From: Desulfocorpusculum sp964414345
GTDB taxonomy: Bacteria; Desulfobacterota; Desulfocorpusculales; Desulfocorpusculum
Length of the DNA: 64,000 nt
NCBI GenBank assembly: GCA_964414345.1
Contig: CAYPWF010000005.1
Span: 27,415-91,414, forward strand
Direction of reading: 5' to 3'
Shown: in pieces, positions 50,307-59,315 of the stretch
Position numbering within the stretch: the first letter of the stretch is position 1
Layout: each line of letters begins with the position of its first letter
Notes under the pieces: generated by a model
What the model saw: the letters and a program-made list of their open reading frames with translations, nothing else
Database searches by the model: none
What the model was told of the DNA's origin: nothing
Position numbers and translations under genes: made by a program

Positions 50307-50397
50307 ACCGATGCTGCCCATGATAAGACTTGGCCCCTTGTTGCTGCCACGGCCCATGGGAAAGCCTGGGTCTCCAGCAGAGGAAAGCACTCCTTCC

Positions 50398-52407
50398 ATG
50401 AAAATGGTCTCCCGGGTTGCGTGGAGAGGAGTCGTAACTTTCTTCCTGGTGCTGGCAGGTTTCCTGGCCTCGGTTGCCTTCCTCGCCGAGACCGCTCCGG
50501 TCAGTAAGGGCCGCGAAACCTTCCTGCTGCTGTATGTGTGGTGTTTCTTCCTGTTTCTTCTTTGCTACCGTCTTTTCCCTGATTCTCTACCCGCTTGGGT
50601 CCAGTGGGGGGTGATCCTGGGGGCATCCATTTTGGCACGACTGGTCTTGCTTCCCACCCCGCCTCTGGACGACGTGAACCGCTACGTGTGGGACGGTTAT
50701 GTCTTTAACCATGGAGTGAACCCCTACCTGCTGAGTCCGGATGACCCCAGACTTTCCCACTTGGCAGAGCAACTGCCGGAAGTTTGGCTGGGGATGAAGC
50801 ACAAAACGGCCACGGCCTGCTACCCTCCCCTTGCCACCCTGCTGTTTTCACTGGGGGCAAGTATCAATCCGTCCCTTTTCCTTTTCAAGGTCTTGGTGCT
50901 GTGGTTCGATTTGGCCACAACGGCGGCTTTAGGCTTAATGCTTAGAGCCAAGGGGCTGCATCTTCGCCGTTTGATCCTCTATGCCTTCAATCCCTTAGTC
51001 TTGGTCTTCGTGGCTGGTGAGGGTCATCTGGATCCGATACAGGGTTTTTTTCTCATACTGGCCCTTTTTTTGATGGCTCTGGAGAAGCAAGCCTTAGGCT
51101 TTCTCACCCTCGGCTGCGCAGTGGGGACCAAGTACTTTTCAGGGGTAGTGGCCCCTTTTCTGGTCCAGGGCCGCAATTGGAAGCAATTCTTGTTTCTTCT
51201 CATAGTGCCTTTGCTCTCATATGTTCCATTCTGGGAAACAGGATTGAACCTCTTTGGCTCTCTCGGCGATTTCGTGACCTATTACTCCTTCAACGGTCCC
51301 ATTCACTGGATTCTTACCCGGTTTTTGGGGAGGGCTGCCTCATTGGCCGGGCTCGTGGTGCTCTTGAGTCTTCTGCTCTGGATCATCTTCCTTCTCCAGC
51401 ACGATCCATTAAGAAGCGCATACCTGGCCATGGGTTCGGTGCTGGTGTGCATGCCAATCCTCAACCCTTGGTATCTTCTTTGGCTTACGCCTTTCCTTAC
51501 ACTTTTCCCGTCTCGTGGTTGGCTTTACCTACACCTGGCCGTGGTTCCGGGCTCCCACCTTGCTTCCCTTGGCTTGGCCCAACAAAGTACCTATTGGCTT
51601 CTCTTGGAGTTTCTTCCCTTTGCAGCGCTGCTGTTGTGGGATACTTTTGCGAGGAGCAGGAAGGACTCCGGGGTTTCGTATCCTGCAGTCAGAAGACTCT
51701 CAATAGTCATTCCCACTTTCAACGAGCAGGGGGTCCTGGGCCGATGCCTGCAAGCTCTCTCAACAACCCAAATGGAAGTGAAAGAGGTCATAGTTGCTGA
51801 TGGAGGCTCCACGGATGGAACAGTACAGGAGGCCCGAGATTGGGGTGCCCTTGTGGTGCAGTCCCGCAAGGGCCGCGGAGTTCAGATTCGTGAAGGGGTA
51901 CGTTTGGCAACCGGGGATGCTGTTTTGGTCTTACATGCAGACACCATCCTGCGAGATGGGGCTGTGCAGCGTTTAATCAGCGCGCTCCATAGAAACCCGG
52001 GAGCAATGGGAGGGGCCTTGGGCATGGAGTATGAGGAGTCGTCTCTGAGGTTCAAGGCCCTGGCCTCCCTGAACAACATGAGGGCCAGGTTGGTAGGGAT
52101 CTCCTTTGGGGATCAGGGACAATTCTTTAGGAGAGAGCCCGTTGAGGCTCTCGGAGGGTTCCCCTCTTTCATGCTCATGGAAGACGTGGAGCTCTCCATG
52201 AGGTTGAGGGGGGCTGGTCCTGTGCTCTTCGTCCCCAAGGGAGTGACGGTCTCCCCGAGGCGCTGGGAACAAAGGAGCTTCGTGGGAGGAGCCCTCAAGA
52301 TCATCCGGCTGGTTGTAATGTTCCTCATCCAGAGGCGTCTCGGCCTTTTGGATCCCTTTTGCGAAACCTTCCACAAGCGCTATTACGGCCATGGGCCCTC
52401 CCGGTGA
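50398..52407 (+). CDS. Fusion glycosyltransferase: GT-C membrane domain + GT2 domain
   Basis: About 669 residues from the chosen ATG 50398; in-frame starts at 50311, 50320 or 50356 are equally weak in ribosome sites. Residues ~1-420 hold 10-12 membrane helices with the GT-C loop PPLDDVNRYVWDGYVFNHGVNPYL, typical of polyprenyl-phosphate-sugar hexosyltransferases (D-D-x-x-R-Y). From ~430 a GT2 domain follows: LSIVIPTFNEQGVLGRCLQ, VIVADGGSTDGT, VLHADT and LMEDVELSMRL, as in the TIGR04283 group. The join of a lipid-linked-sugar transferase with a cytosolic GT2 is unusual and suggests both steps act on the same envelope glycan or glycolipid. Confidence 0.82.
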   Translation: MKMVSRVAWRGVVTFFLVLAGFLASVAFLAETAPVSKGRETFLLLYVWCFFLFLLCYRLFPDSLPAWVQWGVILGASILARLVLLPTPPLDDVNRYVWDGYVFNHGVNPYLLSPDDPRLSHLAEQLPEVWLGMKHKTATACYPPLATLLFSLGASINPSLFLFKVLVLWFDLATTAALGLMLRAKGLHLRRLILYAFNPLVLVFVAGEGHLDPIQGFFLILALFLMALEKQALGFLTLGCAVGTKYFSGVVAPFLVQGRNWKQFLFLLIVPLLSYVPFWETGLNLFGSLGDFVTYYSFNGPIHWILTRFLGRAASLAGLVVLLSLLLWIIFLLQHDPLRSAYLAMGSVLVCMPILNPWYLLWLTPFLTLFPSRGWLYLHLAVVPGSHLASLGLAQQSTYWLLLEFLPFAALLLWDTFARSRKDSGVSYPAVRRLSIVIPTFNEQGVLGRCLQALSTTQMEVKEVIVADGGSTDGTVQEARDWGALVVQSRKGRGVQIREGVRLATGDAVLVLHADTILRDGAVQRLISALHRNPGAMGGALGMEYEESSLRFKALASLNNMRARLVGISFGDQGQFFRREPVEALGGFPSFMLMEDVELSMRLRGAGPVLFVPKGVTVSPRRWEQRSFVGGALKIIRLVVMFLIQRRLGLLDPFCETFHKRYYGHGPSR

Positions 52408-52422
52408 CAGCCCCGGGCTGGG

Positions 52423-53877
52423 TCAGTCAACCTGGCAGGCTCTTCCTTTCAGGTCGAAGAAGAACCTCAGCACCTTTTTGACCGTGTCGGAATAGAGCTT
52501 CCTGGCATACACATTCCCAACCACCCGCTTGCTGATCTCCCCCAGGGTGGGATAGGGGTGCACCGCCGAGGCCACGGAGGAGAGTCTCACCCCTCCGTTG
52601 AGTATGGCCACCCACTCATTGAGCAATTCTCCAGCGTGAAGTCCCAGGATCTGAACGCCAAGAGGCCGACCTTTTGGGCTCAAGAGCATCTTCACCTTAC
52701 CAACCGTCTCACCCTCAGCCAGGCTCCTGTCATTGGCCCTGAATTCCTCTTTCCATACCGTGTACTCTACCCCGGCCTCCTGGGCCATCTTCTCGCTCAT
52801 GCCAATACCAGCGAGTTCAGGATCCGTGTAGGTGCACCAAGGCATCCACTTGTAATTGGCTTTCCGGGGCAATCTTAGGATCGCGTTGCCTACTACTATA
52901 CTCCCTTCGTAACCCGCCGCATGAGTGAACTGATATTCCCCGGTAACGTCCCCTGCAGCGTAGATGTGCTTGTGTCTGGTTCTGAGCCGGGAATCCAACT
53001 CGAGCCCTTTCTGGCTGAAGGGAATCCCCAAACCCTCCAGGCCAATCCCCCTGAGGTTGGCCTCCCTACCGAGGGCAACCAGGATGGTCTGCGCCCTCAG
53101 GTTTACGATCTGGCCCCCAGCCGTCTTTAGGGCCACCTCCCTCTCTCCCCCGAGATCTTTTGCGCCCAACACAGAAGTGTTCAGGTAGAACTTCACTCCC
53201 TCCTGGGACAACACCTCCATAAGGACATCCGCCATGTCCTTGTCCTCTTTGCTCAGTATCTGAGCGCTTCTCTGGATCACGAACACCCGTGTCCCCAACC
53301 GTTGGAAGGCCTGGGCCATCTCTATGGCTATGGGGCCTCCGCCCAGGACGATCATGGACTCGGGCAGGTGTTCCAGGGAGAAAATCTCCTTGTTGGTAAT
53401 GTAAGGGGTCTTTTCCAGACCCGGGACCGATGGAATGGCTGGCGAGGAACCAGTTGCAATGACCCAGTTCTTGGCCGAGAAAACAGAACCGTTGAGCCTC
53501 ACCATGTGCTCGTCCACCAAAGATGGCTCTCCAAACTCTACTTTGACACCAAGGCGGCAGAATCTCTCCACGGAGTCGTGGAGCTGTATGGCAGATATCA
53601 CCTCCCGAATTCTGGCCACCACCTTCTGATAGTCAACTGGTCCAGATTCCACAGGGGAAAGCCCGAACTCCTCGGCCTTTCCCATCAGGCGGCGCACCCG
53701 AGCGATTTTGATGAGCGTCTTGCTAGGCACGCATCCGAAATGCAGGCAATCCCCTCCAAGTTCCTTCTCCTGCTCTATAAGAAGGGTCTTGGCCCCTAAT
53801 TGTGATGCCCCGGCTGCCACGGTAAGCCCTGCAGCCCCGCCTCCCAGTATTCCGATATCGAAGTCATGGCTTGCCAT
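52423..53877 (-). CDS. Mercuric-reductase/dihydrolipoamide-dehydrogenase-like flavoprotein
   Basis: 484 residues. FAD motif ILGGGAAGLTVA, redox-active GGDCLHFGCVPSK (Cys-x4-Cys), NAD(P) motif VLGGGPIAIEMAQAF, and the C-terminal dimer interface with AVHPYPTLGEISKRV (His-x-x-P). No N-terminal HMA domain, and the C-terminal Cys pair of mercuric reductases is missing, so it is a MerA-like disulfide reductase with unknown partner. Start ATG 53877 overlaps the VTT gene stop by one base, behind GGAGGG. This MerA-like + VTT (TVP38) pairing recurs in bacteria. Confidence 0.9.
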   Translation of the reverse strand: MASHDFDIGILGGGAAGLTVAAGASQLGAKTLLIEQEKELGGDCLHFGCVPSKTLIKIARVRRLMGKAEEFGLSPVESGPVDYQKVVARIREVISAIQLHDSVERFCRLGVKVEFGEPSLVDEHMVRLNGSVFSAKNWVIATGSSPAIPSVPGLEKTPYITNKEIFSLEHLPESMIVLGGGPIAIEMAQAFQRLGTRVFVIQRSAQILSKEDKDMADVLMEVLSQEGVKFYLNTSVLGAKDLGGEREVALKTAGGQIVNLRAQTILVALGREANLRGIGLEGLGIPFSQKGLELDSRLRTRHKHIYAAGDVTGEYQFTHAAGYEGSIVVGNAILRLPRKANYKWMPWCTYTDPELAGIGMSEKMAQEAGVEYTVWKEEFRANDRSLAEGETVGKVKMLLSPKGRPLGVQILGLHAGELLNEWVAILNGGVRLSSVASAVHPYPTLGEISKRVVGNVYARKLYSDTVKKVLRFFFDLKGRACQVD

Positions 53878-54638
53878 CACTTCCCTCCTTTAATCCCTTG
53901 AGGCACTGGCTTCACCGAAGCCACCGCGGCCTTCCGCGACCGTGCCCTATAGAGGTTCAACAGTTTCTTTACCACCACCGGGAAAAGGCCCAAGGCAGCG
54001 AAGGAAATGATTAGGCTGGGGGAGAGTATGCCTGAGAGGGCATCGATCTTGGCCAGCTCTTTCCCAGCATTCACGTATACGGCGGTTCCTGGCAGCATCC
54101 CCACCTGGGACACTAAGTAGAAGGTGCGAAGCGGCACCTTTGTGAGCCCCATTAACATGTTTATCATCCAGAAGGGGAACAAGGGGATGAGGCGCAACGT
54201 GAAGAGATAGAACGCCCCCTCCCTTGCCAACCCCTCGTTGATGCTGCTCAGGCGATCCCCAAACCTTCCCTGGACCCAGTCCCTCAGCAAGAACCTGGAG
54301 ACCGCGCAGGCCAAGGTGGCTCCTATGGTGCTGGCAAAAGATACAATGAGGATTCCTCCCCAAAAGCCGAAAAGAGCTCCCCCTGCCAATGTGAGCACCG
54401 TGGCCCCCGGGAGAGAAAGGGAAGTGGAAAGGACGTAGATGAGCATATAGGCCGCAATCACAAGGGTTTTGTTTTCAACGTAGATGCTCGAAAACCTGGC
54501 CTCCGAGGCCTTTAGGTAATCCAGGGTCAGGTACTGGCCGAGATGAAATATCTTGAAGGCTGCAACCAGGCAAAGAATGCCCAAGACCACGGCCACCCTC
54601 GTGGCCAGCTTTCTTCTGGATGGGTTCGGCTTTTCCAT
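53877..54638 (-). CDS. TVP38/TMEM64 (VTT) family membrane protein
   Basis: 253 residues. Six or so hydrophobic segments. Conserved VTT core: STSLSLPGATVLTLAGGALFG and the re-entrant segment RLIPLFPFWMINMLMGLTKVPLRTF (shown in part). Family members are DedA-like lipid scramblases or flippases in bacteria and eukaryotes. Translationally coupled with the downstream MerA-like gene. The downstream product may act on thiol- or selenium-type compounds, but nothing here proves it. Confidence 0.88.
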   Translation of the reverse strand: MEKPNPSRRKLATRVAVVLGILCLVAAFKIFHLGQYLTLDYLKASEARFSSIYVENKTLVIAAYMLIYVLSTSLSLPGATVLTLAGGALFGFWGGILIVSFASTIGATLACAVSRFLLRDWVQGRFGDRLSSINEGLAREGAFYLFTLRLIPLFPFWMINMLMGLTKVPLRTFYLVSQVGMLPGTAVYVNAGKELAKIDALSGILSPSLIISFAALGLFPVVVKKLLNLYRARSRKAAVASVKPVPQGIKGGK

Positions 54639-54775
54639 CCTGTCTGTTCCTTTCTGCTAAGGCCCTCATTCAGGCAGTTCCGTTTGCCCTAGAGAGAGGA
54701 CGCCTTCTTTAGCATCGCATAGGCCTGCGGCCTGATTCCTCTTCCGTCGGGCTTTCCCTTCCCGTAACCAGAAAA

Positions 54776-55612
54776 CTAGGGGGCTTGATTTAGACTCCAG
54801 TCGTACTCGTAACGGATCCTTCCTCTGAATCCAGAGAGAGCCTTGGCCAACGGGCTCCCGGCATATTTGACCAAGTGTTGGATGACCCCTGATTTGCTCC
54901 CACCGAAGTCGGCCTGGTACCAGTCATAAATGGAGGAGAGCACAAGAGTGTCTGCCTCCAACCTGGCCCCTCTCGGATGGCTCACATACTGCCTTGCTCC
55001 CATTTCCAGCAACTCTTCTGTGTTCTCGGCAGTGAAAGCTTCAGGCTGCAAATTGGGGCAGCTCACGCTGGCGCAGTTGAGGGCGTAATGCACGCGGTTA
55101 TCTTTCCAGATGGGCTTCAGGATGCGGTGTTCTATGTCGTTTAGGGAGACTCCCTCCCCCTCGATCCTGAGAAGCTTGGCATCCCACGGCCCCCTGCTGA
55201 ACCATCCGGGGGAGATGTTGATCTCCAGGATGCTTTTGACAGGGTAATGATCCAGGACCACTTTCAGGGTAAGGGCGTTGTAAAGGTTGATCCAGTAGGC
55301 TTTCTGCTCCGGCCTGGCCAGTTTGGAGACCGCTACCTTCTCAAGGGTTTCCAGGTACTTTTCCAGGAGGATCTTGTCCTGACCTTCCACCGCCTTGTAC
55401 CTCACCAGGTTCACACCCGATGGGTGATCCCTAAGGAGGTACTTTTGGAGGAACCCAGCCCAGGGCGTGTGATCGAGCTTGCTCTTGCTGGAAGGGTCAT
55501 GCGCCTCCCACCTGGCCCACAACTCGGCTTTAGGGGCGGCCTGGAGCTCCCCAACACTAAAGCCCAGGACCAAGACTCCCAGAATCCAACTTCCCGGTTT
55601 TTTCCATGACAT
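54776..55612 (-). CDS. DUF547 domain-containing protein, exported
   Basis: 278 residues with signal peptide SWILGVLVLGFSVGELQA. DUF547 body: AYWINLYNALTLKVVLDHY, NDIEHRILKP, HYALNCASVSCPNLQ, SSIYDWYQADFGGS and C-terminal YEYDWSLNQ. The terminal YDWxLNQ is shared with the cytosolic paralogue at 49491-50306, so the two are duplicates adapted to different compartments. It lies upstream of the VTT/MerA-like pair with a 137-bp gap. Confidence 0.8.
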   Translation of the reverse strand: MSWKKPGSWILGVLVLGFSVGELQAAPKAELWARWEAHDPSSKSKLDHTPWAGFLQKYLLRDHPSGVNLVRYKAVEGQDKILLEKYLETLEKVAVSKLARPEQKAYWINLYNALTLKVVLDHYPVKSILEINISPGWFSRGPWDAKLLRIEGEGVSLNDIEHRILKPIWKDNRVHYALNCASVSCPNLQPEAFTAENTEELLEMGARQYVSHPRGARLEADTLVLSSIYDWYQADFGGSKSGVIQHLVKYAGSPLAKALSGFRGRIRYEYDWSLNQAP

Positions 55613-55737
55613 TATTTATCTCCCCTCGCACCCTCCCCTCTCCCTTATTCCACCATACCCCAATACTTCTATTTTTTCAGCCGTAAGAAGCAGATCTAGG
55701 AAGGCGTTCTCATTTCAATGGATTGGGGCTCTGGGGT

Positions 55738-55830
55738 CGTAGGAGCGAGGTTGGACCCCGCCCGCAATGGGTTTCGCCCTTGGTTTCGTAGGAGCGCATT
55801 TCCTATGCGCCCGCAAAACGGGGTGAACCC
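55738..55830. repeat. REP-like palindromic units (GTAGGAGCG type)
   Basis: Two units starting CGTAGGAGCG at 55738 and 55787 (49 bp apart), each followed by CGCCCGCAA about 15-20 bp on. The second folds into a perfect GCGCAT-TTCCT-ATGCGC hairpin (55794-55810). Similar GTAGGAGCG palindromes occur as interspersed repeats in many bacteria. No gene is seen in this 383-bp gap (55613-55995). Confidence 0.65.
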
Positions 55831-55995
55831 AATGGGAGCTGATAAACCCCTCCCCTTACATCTCCCACTTTATCATCAGCCCAGACAAGGCATAAGAAGG
55901 CCTGCAAGCATCAAGGACACCCCTGGCCTGGATCATTCACCACTGGCTGACAATCCAGGGTGCTGGACCGTGGGAAGAAGTATGGAGCGGCCGCA

Positions 55996-58056
55996 TCAAA
56001 CCTTGCAAAGCCCGTGGATGGATTCGCATGTGGTAGTGTAGAGTTTCTCTATCCAGTCATCGCGCCGGATATATGGCATGGAGGGGGACCCGCACGTGGG
56101 ACAGATCCTGGATCTGGCCATTCGTCTCAGTAAACGATGGGTCGTTGCCACAAAAGCAGCATGGCTCCAGGTCAGAGGGGATACTGACAGAGGCTCCCCT
56201 GTCACGGGGTGCAGCTGTTCGGGCAGAACACCGGATGGAAGGGCATGAGAGGCTGCCCACAGAAGTATCTCCTTAGCCTGGTTTAGCTCCTCCTCGCTTT
56301 CCCCACGCTCCAGGAGAAAGTCGGCCAGCCACAGCGTGCAGATCACCCATGGGTTCCCAGGCAGTTGCTCGCTCTTTTGATGGTACGTATCCCCCTCGTA
56401 GCGCGCCATCCCACCCACCTTGGTCTTGACCCACAGCTTCTCCCTGGTCTTGGAGATGCTGGATGCCACACGCGGGTCATTGGCCGAGTACATGCCGAAG
56501 GCGAACAAGCCCCAAAGACTTGCATCGCAGATCCCATCTGGTTTCAGTTCCCCGTCATCACCCAAATACAAAATGCGGCAGAAGCGCCCCAAAGCCGGTC
56601 TCCAAAGATGTAAGGAAGCGGCATCTCTGATTTGTGCTGCCACAGCACGATACCGCTCTGCCTCCTGCTCCTCCCCGAAGAGCTTGCAGAAAAGCGAGGC
56701 GGCTGTCAGACCCCCGAAGACCGCCCCCACCGTGAAAGCCGAAATCCCGTATCGCTCCTCCCACAAGTCGTAGGAGGGAGCCGGAAGACCCGTCTTCCCC
56801 TCCCTGTAAGCACACATGAACTCAGCCGCCCTCTTGATGAGGCCCGCGTAGAGTGGCTTTACAAACTCTATGTCCCGGTACATCACGAAGTGATGCCAGA
56901 GGGCCCAAACTACAAGCGCCGTGGAATCCTCTTGGATGGGCAATTGCGTCCGCCCCTTCTGGTACCAGGGATGCCAGGAGGAGGCCAGGGTGCCATCGGG
57001 GTTGTACTTGTGGAGGAGGTAACCCTCCGGATCCAGCCTCTCGGCCATGAACCGAAAGAAGTTTCTGGACAGCCCTGGGTACCCAGCCAAATCCAGCGAG
57101 TAGGACACAAGGGCTCCATCCCGAGGCCAAATGTAGGAATAAGTGTCTCTGTTGAACTGGATCACATCGGAGTCGTTGCCTGCCAGTATCCCGCCTTGCC
57201 AATCGGTCTGGCTCCTCAGAATGAGCAAGCTGCGCTTGTAGAGCTCAGCAACCTGGTTTGGCAGCTCAGACAGGGGCGGAGACTCCTTGCGCACCCACAG
57301 CCGCCAGTAGTCTGCCGTGCGTTCGAGCAGCTTCTCAGGGTGCTTTTGTTTCACCAGCGCATCCATTTGCCGAAGAGCCTCCCAGCTCTGGGCTGCAACC
57401 ATCCAGAAGTAGGCTTTTCTCTCCTCCATTGGGGCCAGGATCATCTTGAGACCGATTACCGCATCCACCGACCCCTGGCCGATGGGATTGCCCGAAAGCC
57501 TCCCATCCTCCGCATCTTTGAATGTCCCGATCTTCCCGTCCGTGCCCGTCTGTCCGGTGGCGAATTGGTCCAGTCCCTCTGTGCCATCCACCTGGCCGTT
57601 CACCAAGAAATAGCGGGCCCCCTTGTAGTGGACCACTCCCCCAGTGGTGGGATCAAAGGCGGCCGTGTCCCCCACCGTGTTGCCTGATATACCCAAACAA
57701 AGATGGAGAAAGAGCCTTATCTCCCTGGGACGAGCCGCCAGGTTCTTTACCGAAATCACCCTGAGATAGAGATCCTCATCGAAGTCCACCGCATCCCTGC
57801 ACAGGAGAGCTACACCTAAGTCCCTGGAGGAAAGGGAGACTTCGGTGACCAGCGTATCGGTCTGGTAAAGCAACGCCCTATCCCATCCCTCCCCCACCCA
57901 GGAAAACCTTCCATCTACCCAGATCCCAAACCTTGAGGTCTGCCCTGCCCCGTGGTTCTCCTGGCCCACATGGGGGTAGTAGATGTCCCGGATGCAGTAA
58001 TCCCTGTCAAAACAAACCAGCAGCCTCCCGTTGCCCACAGGTATGTCCCTGGGCAT
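55996..58056 (-). CDS. Glycoside hydrolase family 15 protein (glucoamylase-like)
   Basis: 686 residues from ATG 58056 (GGGGTGAG upstream; 20 codons of open frame before it are not conserved). N-terminal beta domain with RDIPVGNGRLLVCFDRDYCIRDIYYP, then the (alpha/alpha)6 barrel: YIWPRDGALVSYSLD, PSYDLWEERYGISAFTVGAVFGG with the probable general acid Glu, and GVLPEQLHP with the probable general base. The family hydrolyses alpha-1,4/1,6-glucans or trehalose from the non-reducing end. No signal peptide, so likely intracellular storage-glucan or trehalose use. A ~35-residue C-terminal tail holds a Cys-x2-Cys pair not seen in typical members. Confidence 0.9.
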   Translation of the reverse strand: MPRDIPVGNGRLLVCFDRDYCIRDIYYPHVGQENHGAGQTSRFGIWVDGRFSWVGEGWDRALLYQTDTLVTEVSLSSRDLGVALLCRDAVDFDEDLYLRVISVKNLAARPREIRLFLHLCLGISGNTVGDTAAFDPTTGGVVHYKGARYFLVNGQVDGTEGLDQFATGQTGTDGKIGTFKDAEDGRLSGNPIGQGSVDAVIGLKMILAPMEERKAYFWMVAAQSWEALRQMDALVKQKHPEKLLERTADYWRLWVRKESPPLSELPNQVAELYKRSLLILRSQTDWQGGILAGNDSDVIQFNRDTYSYIWPRDGALVSYSLDLAGYPGLSRNFFRFMAERLDPEGYLLHKYNPDGTLASSWHPWYQKGRTQLPIQEDSTALVVWALWHHFVMYRDIEFVKPLYAGLIKRAAEFMCAYREGKTGLPAPSYDLWEERYGISAFTVGAVFGGLTAASLFCKLFGEEQEAERYRAVAAQIRDAASLHLWRPALGRFCRILYLGDDGELKPDGICDASLWGLFAFGMYSANDPRVASSISKTREKLWVKTKVGGMARYEGDTYHQKSEQLPGNPWVICTLWLADFLLERGESEEELNQAKEILLWAASHALPSGVLPEQLHPVTGEPLSVSPLTWSHAAFVATTHRLLRRMARSRICPTCGSPSMPYIRRDDWIEKLYTTTCESIHGLCKV

Positions 58057-58376
58057 GACACTCACCCCTTTCCTGGTATGCCAATACCTGGGCCAGGATA
58101 ACACGACCCAAAGCACGCAAGAACCCTCGGGCCAGCGTGAATCATTTTTCTAAATGGACGCTCGGTCTGAAATGGGCACAAGGGGCCCCTCCCAAAGACT
58201 ACTCTGGAGTGAGTCTTTCCTGGAACTGTGTTACCTTCTCTTAGGGAGAGGAGTAAGGGTAAGGCCCCTGTGGATGCGCCCCACTCGGAGAGGGGGACAC
58301 GGCTTGGGATCCGAGGGGGGGATGCCACAGGCAGCTTTCCCTTCCGCTAGAAGGAATGAAACCGGGGAGGTTCTCT

Positions 58377-59315
58377 ATGGAAGTGGGAATGATTGGGCTT
58401 GGCAGGATGGGGATGAACATGGCAAAGAGGCTGCTTAGGGGAGGGCACCCGGTGGTGGCTTACAACCGCAGCCCGGAGAAGACGCAGGAGATCGTATCCC
58501 ATGGTGCCCTGGGGGCTTACTGCCTATCTGAGTTGGTTGAGAAGCTTTCCCCGCCGAGGGCGGTCTGGCTCATGCTCCCTGCGGGCAATGTGGTGGACCA
58601 ATATATCCAAGAACTCTCTGGCCTTCTCCGGCCCGGGGACATCCTGGTGGAGGGTGGGAACACCCATTACAAGGACGACCTGAGAAGAGCCCGGGTCCTG
58701 GAGGAAAAGTCAATAGGGTTCCTGGATGTGGGGGTAAGCGGCGGGATATGGGGGCTGGAGAAAGGCTATTGCCTAATGATCGGTGGGAAGAAAGAAGCTT
58801 ACGAGAGACTTATCCCGGTTTTCGAGTCTTTGGCCCCCAAGGATGGCTACCTCTACTGCGGGCCCACAGGGGCTGGGCACTTCGTCAAGATGATCCACAA
58901 TGGGATAGAATACGGCATGATGCAGGCCTATGCAGAGGGGTTTGCCTTGATGGAGGCCTCTTCTTACAGGGAGCACTTTGATTATTCACGGGTGGCCCAC
59001 CTTTGGAACCAGGGAAGCGTGGTTCGCTCCTGGCTTCTGGAACTCCTGGAGTCGGCATTTTCCAGCGACCCCAGGCTCTCCCAAATCAGGGGCTATGTGG
59101 AGGACTCCGGGGAGGGGCGTTGGACAGTGCAAGAGGCCTTGGAGTCTTCAGTGGCAACGCCCGTGATAGCGGTTTCCCTGTTTCAGAGGTTTCTCTCCAG
59201 GCAGGAGGACGCCTTCAGCGACAAGATCCTGGCAGCCCTCAGAAGGGAGTTTGGGGGACATCACATACTCAAGGCTCAGGCTAAGCACGACTCGCATGGG
59301 GAAGGTAAGCCATGA
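58377..59315 (+). CDS. gnd: 6-phosphogluconate dehydrogenase, decarboxylating (short form)
   Basis: 312 residues from ATG 58377, with GGGGAGG upstream (an ATG seven codons earlier lacks one). NADP/NAD motif VGMIGLGRMGMNMAKRL, substrate loop GNTHYKDDLRR, VDVGVSGGIWGLEKGYCLMIGG, and catalytic Lys in HFVKMIHNGIEYGMMQ. The ~300-residue form lacks the long C-terminal domain of E. coli Gnd and is usually NAD-linked. Second oxidative step of the pentose phosphate pathway: ribulose-5-phosphate + CO2. The last codons overlap zwf by 4 bases. The gap to the divergent GH15 gene (320 bp) contains no gene. Confidence 0.93.
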   Translation: MEVGMIGLGRMGMNMAKRLLRGGHPVVAYNRSPEKTQEIVSHGALGAYCLSELVEKLSPPRAVWLMLPAGNVVDQYIQELSGLLRPGDILVEGGNTHYKDDLRRARVLEEKSIGFLDVGVSGGIWGLEKGYCLMIGGKKEAYERLIPVFESLAPKDGYLYCGPTGAGHFVKMIHNGIEYGMMQAYAEGFALMEASSYREHFDYSRVAHLWNQGSVVRSWLLELLESAFSSDPRLSQIRGYVEDSGEGRWTVQEALESSVATPVIAVSLFQRFLSRQEDAFSDKILAALRREFGGHHILKAQAKHDSHGEGKP

